Below are positions 52,808 to 61,664 of a DNA stretch of 64,000 bases, one piece after another. This DNA is from Paenibacillus sp. MBLB1832 (GTDB taxonomy: Bacteria; Bacillota; Bacilli; Paenibacillales; NBRC-103111): positions 4,731,001 to 4,795,000 of the forward strand of contig NZ_CP130319.1 of NCBI RefSeq assembly GCF_032271945.1. The letters run 5' to 3'. The position numbers and the translations under genes were made by a program. The notes under the pieces were generated by a model. The model was not told the origin of the DNA and searched no databases. It was given only the letters and a program-made list of their open reading frames with translations. Every line of letters begins with the position of its first letter. Position 1 is the first letter of the stretch.

Positions 52808-54028
52808 TCAGTACAATTGTTCGATTGACCACCCTTGTTGGAGCGGTGTACGGCTAAGAGGAGGTAGCCCCAATGCCTTCGCAGCTTGGATTAAATAAGA
52901 GCAATTTGTGTGAATTTCTGGAGGCTTAGAGGCCCCAGTCTGCCCTATCTGATCTTCTTCCTGCAAATGAACGAGCGTTTGCAAATCCTTCTCATAGAAA
53001 GATGCATCCCATCTGACTCTAGATAAAATTTGGCCCGCTACATCAGCTGGGATTCCTTTGATCCGCGAAATGAGGTTTGCAGCAGCCTCGGTGTCCTCTC
53101 GAATAAAGCGATGCACCCGAAGATGTGCTTTTAAATAAGCGACCGTTTCGGCCTCGTGGTTTAGCGCCCACTGCTCATCCGCAACAACTCCTGTTAAGTA
53201 ATCCTCGCCAAGTCCTTCTTGAAAAAGCACCTGCCCAATCCCATTATGCTTGGCCAGACTAATATACGGCTCCCACATGGCACTTCCTGCAATTTTTCTT
53301 TTTACAATGCCGGCCATACTTTCATCCATCCCTTGATGTACGACTCGATGATCGTTGCCGCCTAGAGAACGCAGCAGCTTGGATAAGCGACGGCCAGCAC
53401 TAGTCTGTGGGGCTGATGCGAGAGACCAGTTGCAAATCTCCGATACATCCTTGATTTCCAGCTCTTTGCGTACAACGAGTGAGATGCCTTGGCCGCCTGA
53501 TGTTTTGCCATCAAACGCTAGCATGACGGGGCTAAAACCAGGGAACATCTGCCGCATCGAGTTGCAAATAGTAATCGGATAGTCGCCTAAGGACGCAATT
53601 TGCACACTCCCGCCAAGTATCCCTTGGACGAGAACGGTTCCGCCCGCTCCGTCAAACCAGTTCACTTGAATCGCACGACGGGCAGGGATGCTGGCCAATT
53701 CCTCTTCAAACCAACCTAGTTCTTTCATGATCAGCGAGGTCCACATATGCGCAGTTCCACTTTGATAACCAACTGTGATGGTAGCAGCTCGTTCTTGCGT
53801 AGACATCATCGAGGTTGCACCGCCTAATACAAGAGCAGGCTTCTCCAGGCTTACCGCATGGTGGCGTACCCACTTCTCTAATTCGCCCTTATCGATCAAG
53901 ATCTCTTTGCCAATTTTCATAAAAGGAAGCTGCTTCCATTTCCGCCATCTATCGAAGGTCGATCGGCTTACACCGAGTAAATCGAGAGCCTCCTGCATGG
54001 AAATGAGATTAAATTGCTCAATGGACAT
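52808..54028 (-). CDS. HTH domain fused to an SsuA/TauA-like substrate-binding domain
   Basis: 406 residues without a signal peptide. Residues 9-55 form an excisionase/MerR-like helix-turn-helix (MQEALDLLGVSRSTFDRWRK, LIDKGELEKWV). Residues about 83-340 resemble the type II binding proteins of sulfonate/nitrate ABC transporters (ITVGYQSGTAHMWTSL, GSVQIASLGDYPI). So a transporter binding protein seems to have become an intracellular ligand sensor. It is divergent from such a transporter operon and ends 77 bases before the oxidoreductase. The start ATG follows GGAGGTGA by seven bases. Ligand unknown, probably a sulfonate. Confidence 0.82.
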   Translation of the reverse strand: MSIEQFNLISMQEALDLLGVSRSTFDRWRKWKQLPFMKIGKEILIDKGELEKWVRHHAVSLEKPALVLGGATSMMSTQERAATITVGYQSGTAHMWTSLIMKELGWFEEELASIPARRAIQVNWFDGAGGTVLVQGILGGSVQIASLGDYPITICNSMRQMFPGFSPVMLAFDGKTSGGQGISLVVRKELEIKDVSEICNWSLASAPQTSAGRRLSKLLRSLGGNDHRVVHQGMDESMAGIVKRKIAGSAMWEPYISLAKHNGIGQVLFQEGLGEDYLTGVVADEQWALNHEAETVAYLKAHLRVHRFIREDTEAAANLISRIKGIPADVAGQILSRVRWDASFYEKDLQTLVHLQEEDQIGQTGASKPPEIHTNCSYLIQAAKALGLPPLSRTPLQQGWSIEQLY

Positions 54029-54096
54029 CACGTCACCTCCGAAATGGGATCAAATTGGTCATTCCTCGTCATTCCGCTTCATATGTCTCCATAATA

Positions 54097-54125
54097 TTGA
54101 CAGATACTGGGATAAATCTTATAGT
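54097..54125 (+). promoter_or_regulatory. Promoter of the organosulfur operon
   Basis: Consensus TTGACA (54097-54102), 17 bases, TATAGT (54120-54125). A TGGGA-N12-TCCCA inverted repeat (54108-54129) overlaps the spacer and -10 and is a good candidate operator for the divergent regulator. Confidence 0.75.
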
Positions 54126-54203
54126 CCCATTATAGAAACTAATACATAGTAAGTCTATAGGAATTATAAGTTTATTAACACTTTATCGATTGGGGGAATT
54201 CAT

Positions 54204-55244
54204 ATGACCATGTTTTCGAAAAAGAGTACCGTAACCGCACTTTCCTTCGTTCTTGCCTCATCCTTATTGGTAACAGCGTGCGGCAAAAAGGATCAAGTTG
54301 TCACCGCACAAGGCGGTACGCCAGAAGTGACTGAGCTGCGCTATCAAGGCTCCGTCGGCGCTGTCACTTATCCAGAATTAGCAGAGGATTTAGGGTATCT
54401 CGCTCCTTTAAAGCTGAAGTTTATTGGCAACACGATAAGCGGTCCCCAAGATATCCAATCTGTTGTAACGGGTGACACCGACTTCGGCGGGGCTTTCAAC
54501 GGAGCCATTGTGAAATTGATCGCGGCTAAAGCGCCGATCAAGCCCGTTATTTCTTACTATGGCGTCGATGAGGCGACATGGACGGGGTATTACGTTTTGG
54601 ACGGCAGTCCGATCAAATCGGCCAAAGATCTCATCGGCAAAAAAATAGCCGTGAATACACTAGGCGCCCATCATGAATTCGTGATCAAAGAATATTTGCA
54701 CCGAGCTGGCCTAACAGCTGAGGAAATTAAGCAAGTGACCCTCGTTGTCGTCCCGCCGGTCACGACCGAGCAAACCTTACGCGCTGCACAAGTTGATGTA
54801 GCCTCACTAGGCGGAGTATTGCGAGATAAGGCGCTTGAGCGCGGGGGCATTCATCCTTTGTTCAGTGATAAAGATCTGTTCGGCATTTTCAGTGCTGGCA
54901 GCTATGTCCTGACAGATAAGTTCATTAAGAACAATCCGAATGCCTCACGGAAATTTGTTGAAGCGACAGCCAAAGCTATCGAATGGGCGCGAACAACACC
55001 CCGCGAAGAAGTCGTGGCGCGATACGAGAAGATCATCAATGAACGCGGACGCAAAGAAGACACGTCCACTGTGAAGTTCTGGAAAAGCACGGGCATTGCC
55101 GGCAAAGGCGGTGTGATTTCTGATAAGGAATTCGATACCTGGATCCATTGGCTTGTCGATGAGGGCGTGATCAAAGATGGTCAGCTGCAGCTAAAAGGAC
55201 TTTATACAAACGAATTTAATCCATTTGCCACAGAGAAAAAGTAA
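54204..55244 (+). CDS. Sulfonate/taurine-type ABC binding lipoprotein
   Basis: 346 residues: lipobox ending at Cys26 (LVTAC), then a type II binding domain of the SsuA/TauA/NMT1 group (TELRYQGSVGAVTYPELAE, GDTDFGGAFNGAIVKLIAA, IGKKIAVNTLGAHHE). It delivers an organosulfur compound or related anion to the permease encoded after the ATPase gene. The start has GGGGGAATTC directly upstream. Its own ligand-binding region is related in type to the domain of the divergent regulator. Confidence 0.88.
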   Translation: MTMFSKKSTVTALSFVLASSLLVTACGKKDQVVTAQGGTPEVTELRYQGSVGAVTYPELAEDLGYLAPLKLKFIGNTISGPQDIQSVVTGDTDFGGAFNGAIVKLIAAKAPIKPVISYYGVDEATWTGYYVLDGSPIKSAKDLIGKKIAVNTLGAHHEFVIKEYLHRAGLTAEEIKQVTLVVVPPVTTEQTLRAAQVDVASLGGVLRDKALERGGIHPLFSDKDLFGIFSAGSYVLTDKFIKNNPNASRKFVEATAKAIEWARTTPREEVVARYEKIINERGRKEDTSTVKFWKSTGIAGKGGVISDKEFDTWIHWLVDEGVIKDGQLQLKGLYTNEFNPFATEKK

Positions 55245-55271
55245 GGAAACCATGCCAAGGAGGTCGTGTCC

Positions 55272-56156
55272 ATGACGGCTAAAATCAGTATTCAACATGT
55301 GCAGAAATCGTTTCGCATCCAACGTAATCTCGGACATCTCAAGGAGGATGATCAGCCGATTTCCGCCCTCAACGATATCAATTTGGACGTGAAGCAAGGG
55401 GAATTCATGGTCATTGTCGGACCCAGCGGCTGCGGCAAATCGACGCTCCTTGATCTGCTTGCAGGATTGACGAAGCCCAGCAGCGGCCAGATTTTGCTCG
55501 ATGGCAGCCCCATAACAGGGCCGAATTTGGATCGCGGCATTGTTTTTCAGCAATATGCGCTTTTTCCTTGGAAAACGGTGCTGGCCAATGTGGAATTTGG
55601 ATTGGAAGCGAAAGGTGTGCCTCGCAAGGAACGGCGCCGAATTGCTCTGGAGTTTATACAGCTGGTAGGGCTTTCTGGATTCGAGAATCGATATCCGCAT
55701 GAAATTTCCGGCGGGATGAAACAGCGGGTCGCTATCGCAAGAAGCCTTGCTTACGATCCTGAAGTGCTGCTCATGGATGAACCATTCGCAGCCTTAGATG
55801 CGCAGACGAGAGAAACACTGCAAAGCGAGCTTCTACGGATTTGGGAAGCGACGAAAAAGACGATCATTTTTATCACACACGGGATTGAAGAAGCCGTTTA
55901 TTTGGGGCAGCGCGTCGCTGTCATGACATCACGCCCTGGACGCATCAAGAAAGTGCTGGATATTCCATTTGTATCACGGAGAAGTGAAGAGGATCTCAGG
56001 TCCAACCCCGAATTCGTCCGCCTGCGGCACGAGGTGTGGGATTTGCTGAAAGATGAAGTGAGCCGAGCGCAAGAGCAGGAGAAGAGCAAAAGTCTGGATA
56101 GTTTTGATCCCAATAAATCGAAAACATTATCCCGAGGAGGCGTTATCAATGGCTAG
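55272..56156 (+). CDS. ABC transporter ATPase, SsuB/TauB type
   Basis: 294 residues. Walker A GPSGCGKST (50-58), Q-loop FQQYALFPWKT, signature ISGGMKQRV, Walker B LLMDEPFAALD, switch His in ITHGIEEAVYL. The C-terminal 50 residues are a polar extension. The ATG at 55272 follows GGAGG by eight bases. The stop codon overlaps the permease start by eight bases. Confidence 0.92.
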   Translation: MTAKISIQHVQKSFRIQRNLGHLKEDDQPISALNDINLDVKQGEFMVIVGPSGCGKSTLLDLLAGLTKPSSGQILLDGSPITGPNLDRGIVFQQYALFPWKTVLANVEFGLEAKGVPRKERRRIALEFIQLVGLSGFENRYPHEISGGMKQRVAIARSLAYDPEVLLMDEPFAALDAQTRETLQSELLRIWEATKKTIIFITHGIEEAVYLGQRVAVMTSRPGRIKKVLDIPFVSRRSEEDLRSNPEFVRLRHEVWDLLKDEVSRAQEQEKSKSLDSFDPNKSKTLSRGGVING

Positions 56157-56982
56157 TGTGAATGCCAGTAAAGCTTATCTTTTGCCTAGAGAGAAGAGTG
56201 ATTTCTTCGGTTGGATCTTGACGAAGTTTAGAATCGCTTGGAAGCAGTCCGTTGTGATCATCGCCTTGCTTTTGTTCTGGGAAGTTGCTCCCCGAGCGGG
56301 TCTTGTCGACGCCACTTTCTTTCCACCTATCTCCGAAATCGCGAGCGCTTGGTGGCAGTTGCTGTTATCGGGTGATTTATTCGACCATACCGTCGCCAGT
56401 TTATCACGTTCGTTAGGAGGATTCCTTCTCGCGATTGGGATTGCGATTCCGCTCGGCCTTGCCATCGGCTGGTGGAAACCTGTCTCCGAATACCTCAATC
56501 CGTTACTTGAATTGTTGAGGAATACCGCTGCGTTGGCGATTTTGCCCGTCTTCATCCTCCTCTTAGGGCTTGGTGAAACCTCCAAAATTGCGATTGTGCT
56601 CTACGCATGTGCATTCCCCTTGCTATTGAACACGATTAGCGGCGTGAAAAATGTAGAACCGCTCCTGATCAAATCAGCACGTTCGATGGGTCTATCCCCC
56701 ATCCAATTATTTCGCAAAGTAATCATCCCTGCTGCAACACCCACCATCTTCGTCGGGATTCGGCAAGCTGGTGCAAGTTCAATTCTCGTGCTCGTCGCTG
56801 CGGAGATGGTCGGGGCCAAGTCAGGATTAGGCTATCTTATTCAATACACGCAGTTCAGCTTTCAAATTCCAACGATGTACGCAGGCATTATCTCGATTTC
56901 TGTCATCGGTCTGATTATCAATTTCGCACTAGTTACGCTTGAGAAACGATTAACTGGCTGGAAACAAACGTATAGTGAATAA
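56149..56982 (+). CDS. ABC transporter permease, SsuC/TauC type
   Basis: 277 residues with about six membrane helices and the coupling motif region (EPLLIKSARSMGLSPIQLF, about 172-190). GAGGAGG lies before the ATG, which is inside the end of the ATPase gene. Together with the preceding two genes it forms a complete importer for sulfonate-like compounds. Confidence 0.92.
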   Translation: MASVNASKAYLLPREKSDFFGWILTKFRIAWKQSVVIIALLLFWEVAPRAGLVDATFFPPISEIASAWWQLLLSGDLFDHTVASLSRSLGGFLLAIGIAIPLGLAIGWWKPVSEYLNPLLELLRNTAALAILPVFILLLGLGETSKIAIVLYACAFPLLLNTISGVKNVEPLLIKSARSMGLSPIQLFRKVIIPAATPTIFVGIRQAGASSILVLVAAEMVGAKSGLGYLIQYTQFSFQIPTMYAGIISISVIGLIINFALVTLEKRLTGWKQTYSE

Positions 56983-57005
56983 TTCTGTGAAGGTGAGTGA
57001 ACCAC

Positions 57006-58352
57006 ATGAGTCCATCTAAAAAACAATTGCATCTGAACGTCTTTCTAATGAATACCGGTCATCACGAAGCATCGTGGCGGCATCATCAAACCGAGCCTGA
57101 GCACATTACGGATATTCGATATTTCCAAAAAATTGCTAAGATTGCTGAACAAGCGAAGTTCGATTCCCTTTTTCTCGCGGATGGGCTAGCTGTTAGTCAA
57201 AATATTAAGCATGGCGCGTTCGTGGGCCTGGAGCCTTTCACTTTACTCTCGGCGTTAGCGTCCGTTACGGAACATATTGGCTTGATTGGCACCGTCTCCA
57301 CAACCTATAACGAACCTTTCCATGTCGCTCGTAAATTCGCTTCGTTAGATCATATTAGCAAAGGGCGCGCTGGCTGGAATATTGTTACATCTGGAAGCTC
57401 CTTTGAAGCGAGCAATTTCAGCAAAGACGAGCATTTGGAGCACAGCAAGCGTTATGAACGTGCGAAGGAATTCCTGGATGTCACCACAAGTCTGTGGGAT
57501 AGCTGGGAGGATGAAGCGCTTGTTATTGACCGCGCGTCAGGAACATTCGCAGATCGCAGCAAAGTTCGAGAGATCAACCATATCGGGGATGCTTTCAAAG
57601 TCCGTGGTCCCTTGAATATTCCAAGATCACCGCAAGGGTATCCTGTGCTTGTGCAGGCGGGATCTTCCGAGGATGGCAAAGAATTCGCAGCGCAATATGC
57701 GGAAGCGATCTTCACCGCACAGCAAACACTGCTGGAAGCTCAGCAATTCTACTCGGATGTGAAAACCAGACTAGCGAAGTACGGTCGATCCCCTGATCAG
57801 CTAAAAATATTGCCTGGCATCTGCCCGATTATTGGCCGGACCGAAGCGGAAGCCAAAGAGAAAGAGCAGGAACTCAACGAATTAACCGTTCCTGAATATG
57901 GACTCAACCAGCTCTCGAACATGTTGGGCGTTGATCTATTCTCCTATCCGCTGGATGGACCGCTGCCAGAGCTGCCTAGCTTGTCAGAAATTAATGGAAA
58001 CAAAAGCCGCTTCCAGCTTGTCGCCGACTTAGCCCAGCGAGAGAAGCTAACCATTCGTGGTCTGCTTCACCGATTGGCTGGCGGCCGCGGGCATCGCACT
58101 TTCGCGGGTACACCGATCCAAATCGCTGATCAACTCGAGGAATGGTTCCTGCATGGAGGTGCGGACGGCTTCAACGTGATGCCGCCATATTTGCCAGCGG
58201 GCATTGAAGAATTTGCGCAATTCGTCATTCCCGAACTGCAACGCAGAGGGTTGTTCCGTACCGAATATTCGGGATCCACGCTTCGTGGACATTTGGGATT
58301 AGCTAGACCCCTTAATCAGTATGCGACTGCTGCCGTAAGAGGCGGCGCATAA
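57006..58352 (+). CDS. FMN-dependent monooxygenase, NtaA/SnaA/DszA family
   Basis: 448 residues, bacterial-luciferase-like TIM barrel of the long (about 440) NtaA/DmoA group. Seen: the N-terminal FLMNTGHHEASWRH (typical of NtaA), GRAGWNIVTSG (FMN-binding), and AGSSEDGKEFAA. It uses FMNH2 supplied by a reductase (not in the window) to cleave a C-S or C-N bond, for example in sulfides, sulfones or aminopolycarboxylates. With the ABC genes before it, an organosulfur substrate is likely. AAGGTGA lies upstream of the ATG. Confidence 0.88.
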   Translation: MSPSKKQLHLNVFLMNTGHHEASWRHHQTEPEHITDIRYFQKIAKIAEQAKFDSLFLADGLAVSQNIKHGAFVGLEPFTLLSALASVTEHIGLIGTVSTTYNEPFHVARKFASLDHISKGRAGWNIVTSGSSFEASNFSKDEHLEHSKRYERAKEFLDVTTSLWDSWEDEALVIDRASGTFADRSKVREINHIGDAFKVRGPLNIPRSPQGYPVLVQAGSSEDGKEFAAQYAEAIFTAQQTLLEAQQFYSDVKTRLAKYGRSPDQLKILPGICPIIGRTEAEAKEKEQELNELTVPEYGLNQLSNMLGVDLFSYPLDGPLPELPSLSEINGNKSRFQLVADLAQREKLTIRGLLHRLAGGRGHRTFAGTPIQIADQLEEWFLHGGADGFNVMPPYLPAGIEEFAQFVIPELQRRGLFRTEYSGSTLRGHLGLARPLNQYATAAVRGGA

Positions 58353-58376
58353 ATATAATCATTGGAGGCTATGAAC

Positions 58377-59309
58377 ATGAGTACACATGAACAAGTAAAC
58401 GAAGCAGTAAAGGGATTTGAGATTTTGCCAGTTGCAGGTCGCGTAGGTGCAGAAATCAGAGGGATTAGCCTTCAAGGTAATCTCGCCCCAGAGAAGGTTC
58501 TTGCCATTCGTGAAGCGTTGTTAAAGTACAAAGTTCTCTTCTTCCGTGAGCAGCATCAATTAGATGATGCGGGACAAGAAGCTTTCGCTCGCGTCCTCGG
58601 CAATCCAATTGCCCATCCAACCGTGCCTATCAAATCGGGTACTGATTACGTGCTGGAGTTGGATTCGAACCATGGCGGGAGAGCAGATTCGTGGCACACT
58701 GACGTGACGTTTGTCGATGCGTATCCGCAAGCCTCCGTCCTTCGTGCTGTCGTCGTTCCGGACGCCGGCGGTGACACGGTCTGGGCGAATACCGTTGCAG
58801 CTTATGAGCATTTGCCTGCAGAGCTTCGCCAAGTTGTCGATTCCTTATGGGCTCTGCACACCAATGATTATGATTATGCGGCGCAGCGTGCTCAAGTATC
58901 ACCAGAAGCGAAGCGGCACCATAAGGAAGTGTTCGTCTCTACCGTCTACGAAACCGAACACCCTCTCGTTCGTGTCCATCCAGAGACGGGTGAACGTTCC
59001 TTAGTGCTTGGCCATTTCGCCAAGCAAATCATCGGCCTTTCTTCCGCCGATTCGGCGCAATTCATCGCGCTGTTGCAAGCCCACATCACAAAGCTAGAGA
59101 ATACAGTTCGTTGGCGCTGGGCCGCAGGCGATGTCGTCATCTGGGATAATCGGGCAACGCAGCATTATGCCGTCAATGATTATGGCGACCAGCACCGCAT
59201 CGTGCGCCGCGTGACCGTGGATGGTGACGTTCCCGTCAGTATCGATGGACGGAAAAGCGTTACACGCAAAAAACAGCCAAATGATGCGATAACGCAGGCT
59301 GGCGCTTAA
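58377..59309 (+). CDS. TauD/TfdA family alpha-ketoglutarate dioxygenase
   Basis: 310 residues. Iron ligands His107 and Asp109 (SWHTDVTF) and the distal His in ATQHYAVNDYGDQHRIVRRV, with the following Arg binding 2-oxoglutarate. TauD releases sulfite from taurine; TfdA acts on other compounds. The adjacent transporter and monooxygenase support a sulfonate or sulfate-ester substrate. GGAGG lies eight bases before the ATG at 58377. It is the last gene of the operon. Confidence 0.92.
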   Translation: MSTHEQVNEAVKGFEILPVAGRVGAEIRGISLQGNLAPEKVLAIREALLKYKVLFFREQHQLDDAGQEAFARVLGNPIAHPTVPIKSGTDYVLELDSNHGGRADSWHTDVTFVDAYPQASVLRAVVVPDAGGDTVWANTVAAYEHLPAELRQVVDSLWALHTNDYDYAAQRAQVSPEAKRHHKEVFVSTVYETEHPLVRVHPETGERSLVLGHFAKQIIGLSSADSAQFIALLQAHITKLENTVRWRWAAGDVVIWDNRATQHYAVNDYGDQHRIVRRVTVDGDVPVSIDGRKSVTRKKQPNDAITQAGA

Positions 59310-59315
59310 AAGAAT

Positions 59316-59378
59316 GAGCAAGACCCATTCTGGCAGTGGCTGTGGTAGTTCACCACACTGTCAGAATGGGTCTTTATC
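59316..59378. terminator. Terminator between tauD-like gene and sdaAA
   Basis: AAGACCCATTCTG pairs with CAGAATGGGTCTT plus an inner GTGGT/ACCAC stem, T-rich tail in both directions. Confidence 0.92.
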
Positions 59379-59379
59379 T

Positions 59380-60264
59380 TTAGTGCTTCCTATTCAGGTT
59401 GAGCTCCTTCATAATTTTGCGGCCAGTCGGCGTCTGAGCCAAGCCGCCTTTGGCGGTTTCCCGATGCTTCTCGGGCATCGCGGTGCCCACCTCATACATC
59501 ACTTGGACGACCTCGTCCGATGGGATGACCGAGCGAACCCCTGCCAAGGCCATATCGGCTGCCGCCATGGCATTAACCGCCCCGAACCCGTTGCGTACGA
59601 TGCACGGGATTTCGACGAGACCGCCGACTGGATCACAGATCAGTCCGAGGGTGTTCTTTAGTGCAAGCCCCACGGCATGCATCGCTTGCTCTGGGGTTCC
59701 GCCGCGCAGCTCAACGAGCGCGCCCGCTGCCATGCCAATGGCCGAACCCACCTCGGCTTGGCAGCCTCCCTCGGCGCCAGAGACGAAGGAATTGTTGGCG
59801 ATTACATAGCCAATCGCGCCAGCACAGAGCAACCCTTTGACCAAATGATCATCCTCCCAGCCGAAACGTTGCTGACTGCTGATGAATACACCTGGAATGA
59901 TCCCGCAGGAACCTGCCGTCGGCGTCGCAATAATGCGCCCCATCGAGGCGTTAACCTCCGAGACGGCAAGGGCATAGGCCATCGCTTTGCAAGCTTCTTC
60001 CCCGAGATTGGTTGGCTGCATCGCCATATAGGTCATTACCCGTTGTGCGTCTTTCCCTGTGAGTCCGCTTCGTGACGTAGTATCCTCGGTGAGGCCTTTG
60101 TCTACCGCTTCTTTCATGATCTGATAATACTCACGCATTTTATTGAATACGTACGCTGGCGGCTTGCCCGATTCTTCACTCTGATCCGCCAACATCACGT
60201 CTGCTATCGTTAATCCTTCGGATGCGCATACCTCAGCTAGCTGCTTTAAAGTTCGGAATCGCAT
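59380..60264 (-). CDS. sdaAA: L-serine dehydratase, alpha subunit
   Basis: 294 residues, iron-sulfur-dependent L-serine dehydratase. Conserved ATPTAGSCGIIPGVF, GALLCAGAIGY-type and CDPVGGLVEIPC regions supply cysteines for the [4Fe-4S] cluster. With the beta subunit it converts serine to pyruvate and ammonia. It overlaps sdaAB by 19 bases. It belongs to the two-gene Firmicute type, not the single-chain enterobacterial form. Confidence 0.95.
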   Translation of the reverse strand: MRFRTLKQLAEVCASEGLTIADVMLADQSEESGKPPAYVFNKMREYYQIMKEAVDKGLTEDTTSRSGLTGKDAQRVMTYMAMQPTNLGEEACKAMAYALAVSEVNASMGRIIATPTAGSCGIIPGVFISSQQRFGWEDDHLVKGLLCAGAIGYVIANNSFVSGAEGGCQAEVGSAIGMAAGALVELRGGTPEQAMHAVGLALKNTLGLICDPVGGLVEIPCIVRNGFGAVNAMAAADMALAGVRSVIPSDEVVQVMYEVGTAMPEKHRETAKGGLAQTPTGRKIMKELNLNRKH

Positions 60265-60941
60265 ACGTCGCCTCTTTCTGTAAGATCTACTTTGCGGACA
60301 CTCGCTACCATCGGCAGTGCCAACAGTTCCTCGAGAACACCATCGGGTATAGCGGCATCCGTTTCGATAACCGTCATTGCCGCTTGATTGCGGCCTTTCC
60401 GATCCAGATCCATGAAGCCAATATTGATTGAGCTTCGGCCAAGAACAGCTGTAATATCGGCGATCATCCCAGGACGGTCATGATGCGCAATAATAAGCGT
60501 CGGATAATTTCCAGTAAATTTGACGTCAAATTGATTGACACTAATGATCTCAACATTGCCACCGCCGATGGACGCGCCCTTCATGCTAATTTGTTGATCT
60601 TCTGAGATAAGTACAATACCCACCGTGTTCGGATGATCAGCTTTATCTTTACTCATATGAAAAGCAACCTCAACCGACAGCGCTTCCGCTTCTTCTGCCG
60701 CCTGAGGAATGCGTGGGTCATCGGTATCATAATCGAGTATGCCGCCGATCAGAGCAAGGTCCGTCCCATGCCCGCGATACGTATCGGCGAAGGACCCGTA
60801 TAAAGTGATTTCGGCTTTTTGCGGCTGCTCGCCTAGCAACTGTCTGGCGACACGACCTAAACGAATCGCGCCAGCTGTATGTGAGGAAGATGGGCCGATC
60901 ATCGAGGGGCCAATGATGGAAAATACATCTTTAAAACGCAT
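60246..60941 (-). CDS. sdaAB: L-serine dehydratase, beta subunit
   Basis: 231 residues: an N-terminal SDH-beta domain (FSIIGPSMIGPSSSHTAGA) and a C-terminal ACT domain (about 150-220: TLIIAHHDRPGMIADITAVL), where serine is bound as a regulatory and structural ligand. GGGAGAG precedes the ATG. First gene of the sdaAB-sdaAA operon. Confidence 0.95.
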   Translation of the reverse strand: MRFKDVFSIIGPSMIGPSSSHTAGAIRLGRVARQLLGEQPQKAEITLYGSFADTYRGHGTDLALIGGILDYDTDDPRIPQAAEEAEALSVEVAFHMSKDKADHPNTVGIVLISEDQQISMKGASIGGGNVEIISVNQFDVKFTGNYPTLIIAHHDRPGMIADITAVLGRSSINIGFMDLDRKGRNQAAMTVIETDAAIPDGVLEELLALPMVASVRKVDLTERGDVCDSEL

Positions 60942-61006
60942 GACACAGCTCTCCCGTCCTTGATGTTACTTCCTATCTTCTCCTATTGTAGGAACGGAAT
61001 GAATAA

Positions 61007-61031
61007 AAGACAAATCTTTAAATTGTCTTTA
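61007..61031 (-). terminator. Possible terminator of the cassette-array transcript
   Basis: On the minus strand AAAGACAA, loop, TTGTCTTT followed by TATT. An 8-bp AT-rich stem with a short T tail, so weak. Confidence 0.4.
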
Positions 61032-61052
61032 AAAATAGACCAATATTAATTA

Positions 61053-61454
61053 TTACTCATTCATTGGGTTTGAAAATAAACCATTAATTTCAATAACTTC
61101 TGCTTTTGCAACTCTTTTGGGTCCTTCCATGAAATATCCTTTCATTCCGAGTTTAATTGTTTTTACATCTCTTTCTCTTCTTGAAGCAGCAAATAGTATC
61201 CACATTCTAGCTGTGCCCGAGACCGGAACCGATTGGCTATCTTCTAAAATAATTTCTCTATTCTCATCTTCAAATTCTGGGTGGATCACTCTAAGTGATA
61301 TTGGTGTGATTGACAAATCTTCTACAAAAGCGAAGTCGGATCTATAACCTTGATATGGAAGGTGTTTTCTCCCACCTTCTTCAACACTATAAAATCTATA
61401 TCGAACAGTAAAATCATGTGGATGCTTTCTTTCTGTTTCGTAAGGAACCCACAT
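61053..61454 (-). CDS. Unrecognised cassette protein 1
   Basis: 133 residues, beta-rich and soluble, without known motif (MWVPYETERKHPHDFTVRYR at the start, later GTARMWILFAASRRERDVKT). The open frame continues upstream into the structured element at 61484-61645, but the ATG at 61454 has AGGAGAG six bases upstream and is taken as the start. It is AT-rich like the other genes of the array. Last gene of the array on the side of sdaAB. Confidence 0.65.
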   Translation of the reverse strand: MWVPYETERKHPHDFTVRYRFYSVEEGGRKHLPYQGYRSDFAFVEDLSITPISLRVIHPEFEDENREIILEDSQSVPVSGTARMWILFAASRRERDVKTIKLGMKGYFMEGPKRVAKAEVIEINGLFSNPMNE

Positions 61455-61483
61455 ATTGATCTCTCCTACTTTATTTTTTTCAA

Positions 61484-61645
61484 TAGATAATTTCAGCTCT
61501 TGTATTCGCGACGTCGACTTAGGCCCCACTAGAGGCGCCGCGATGCGGTTATTCGGTGCAGGTGTGTCTGCTGAAAATACTTCCTCGAAATCCTTCTTGC
61601 AGACCAAGGGGCGTAAGGCCCTCAGCGTGAATACAGTGATAGATG
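61484..61645 (-). repeat. attC-like structured element, copy D
   Basis: Outer inverted motifs GTATTCGCG (61502-61510) and CGTGAATAC (61626-61634), then AGTGATAGATGATG. Inside: GTCTGC/GCAGAC arms around the conserved core CTTCCTCGAAATCC, and an AGGGGC/GGCCCT hairpin. Homologous to copies A and B. It separates cassette genes 1 and 2. Confidence 0.75.
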
Positions 61646-61664
61646 ATGGGAATGCCTTCTTCGA

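Noticed and set aside
54126-54200. CymR-type sulfur operator upstream of the organosulfur operon
   Set aside because: AT-rich symmetrical bits are present (CTATAGGAATTATAAG), but I could not match them with confidence to a defined CymR site.
61455-61607. N-terminal extension of cassette protein 1 into the structured element
   Set aside because: The extension has no ribosome binding site and translates the palindromic element; a good site lies before the ATG at 61454.
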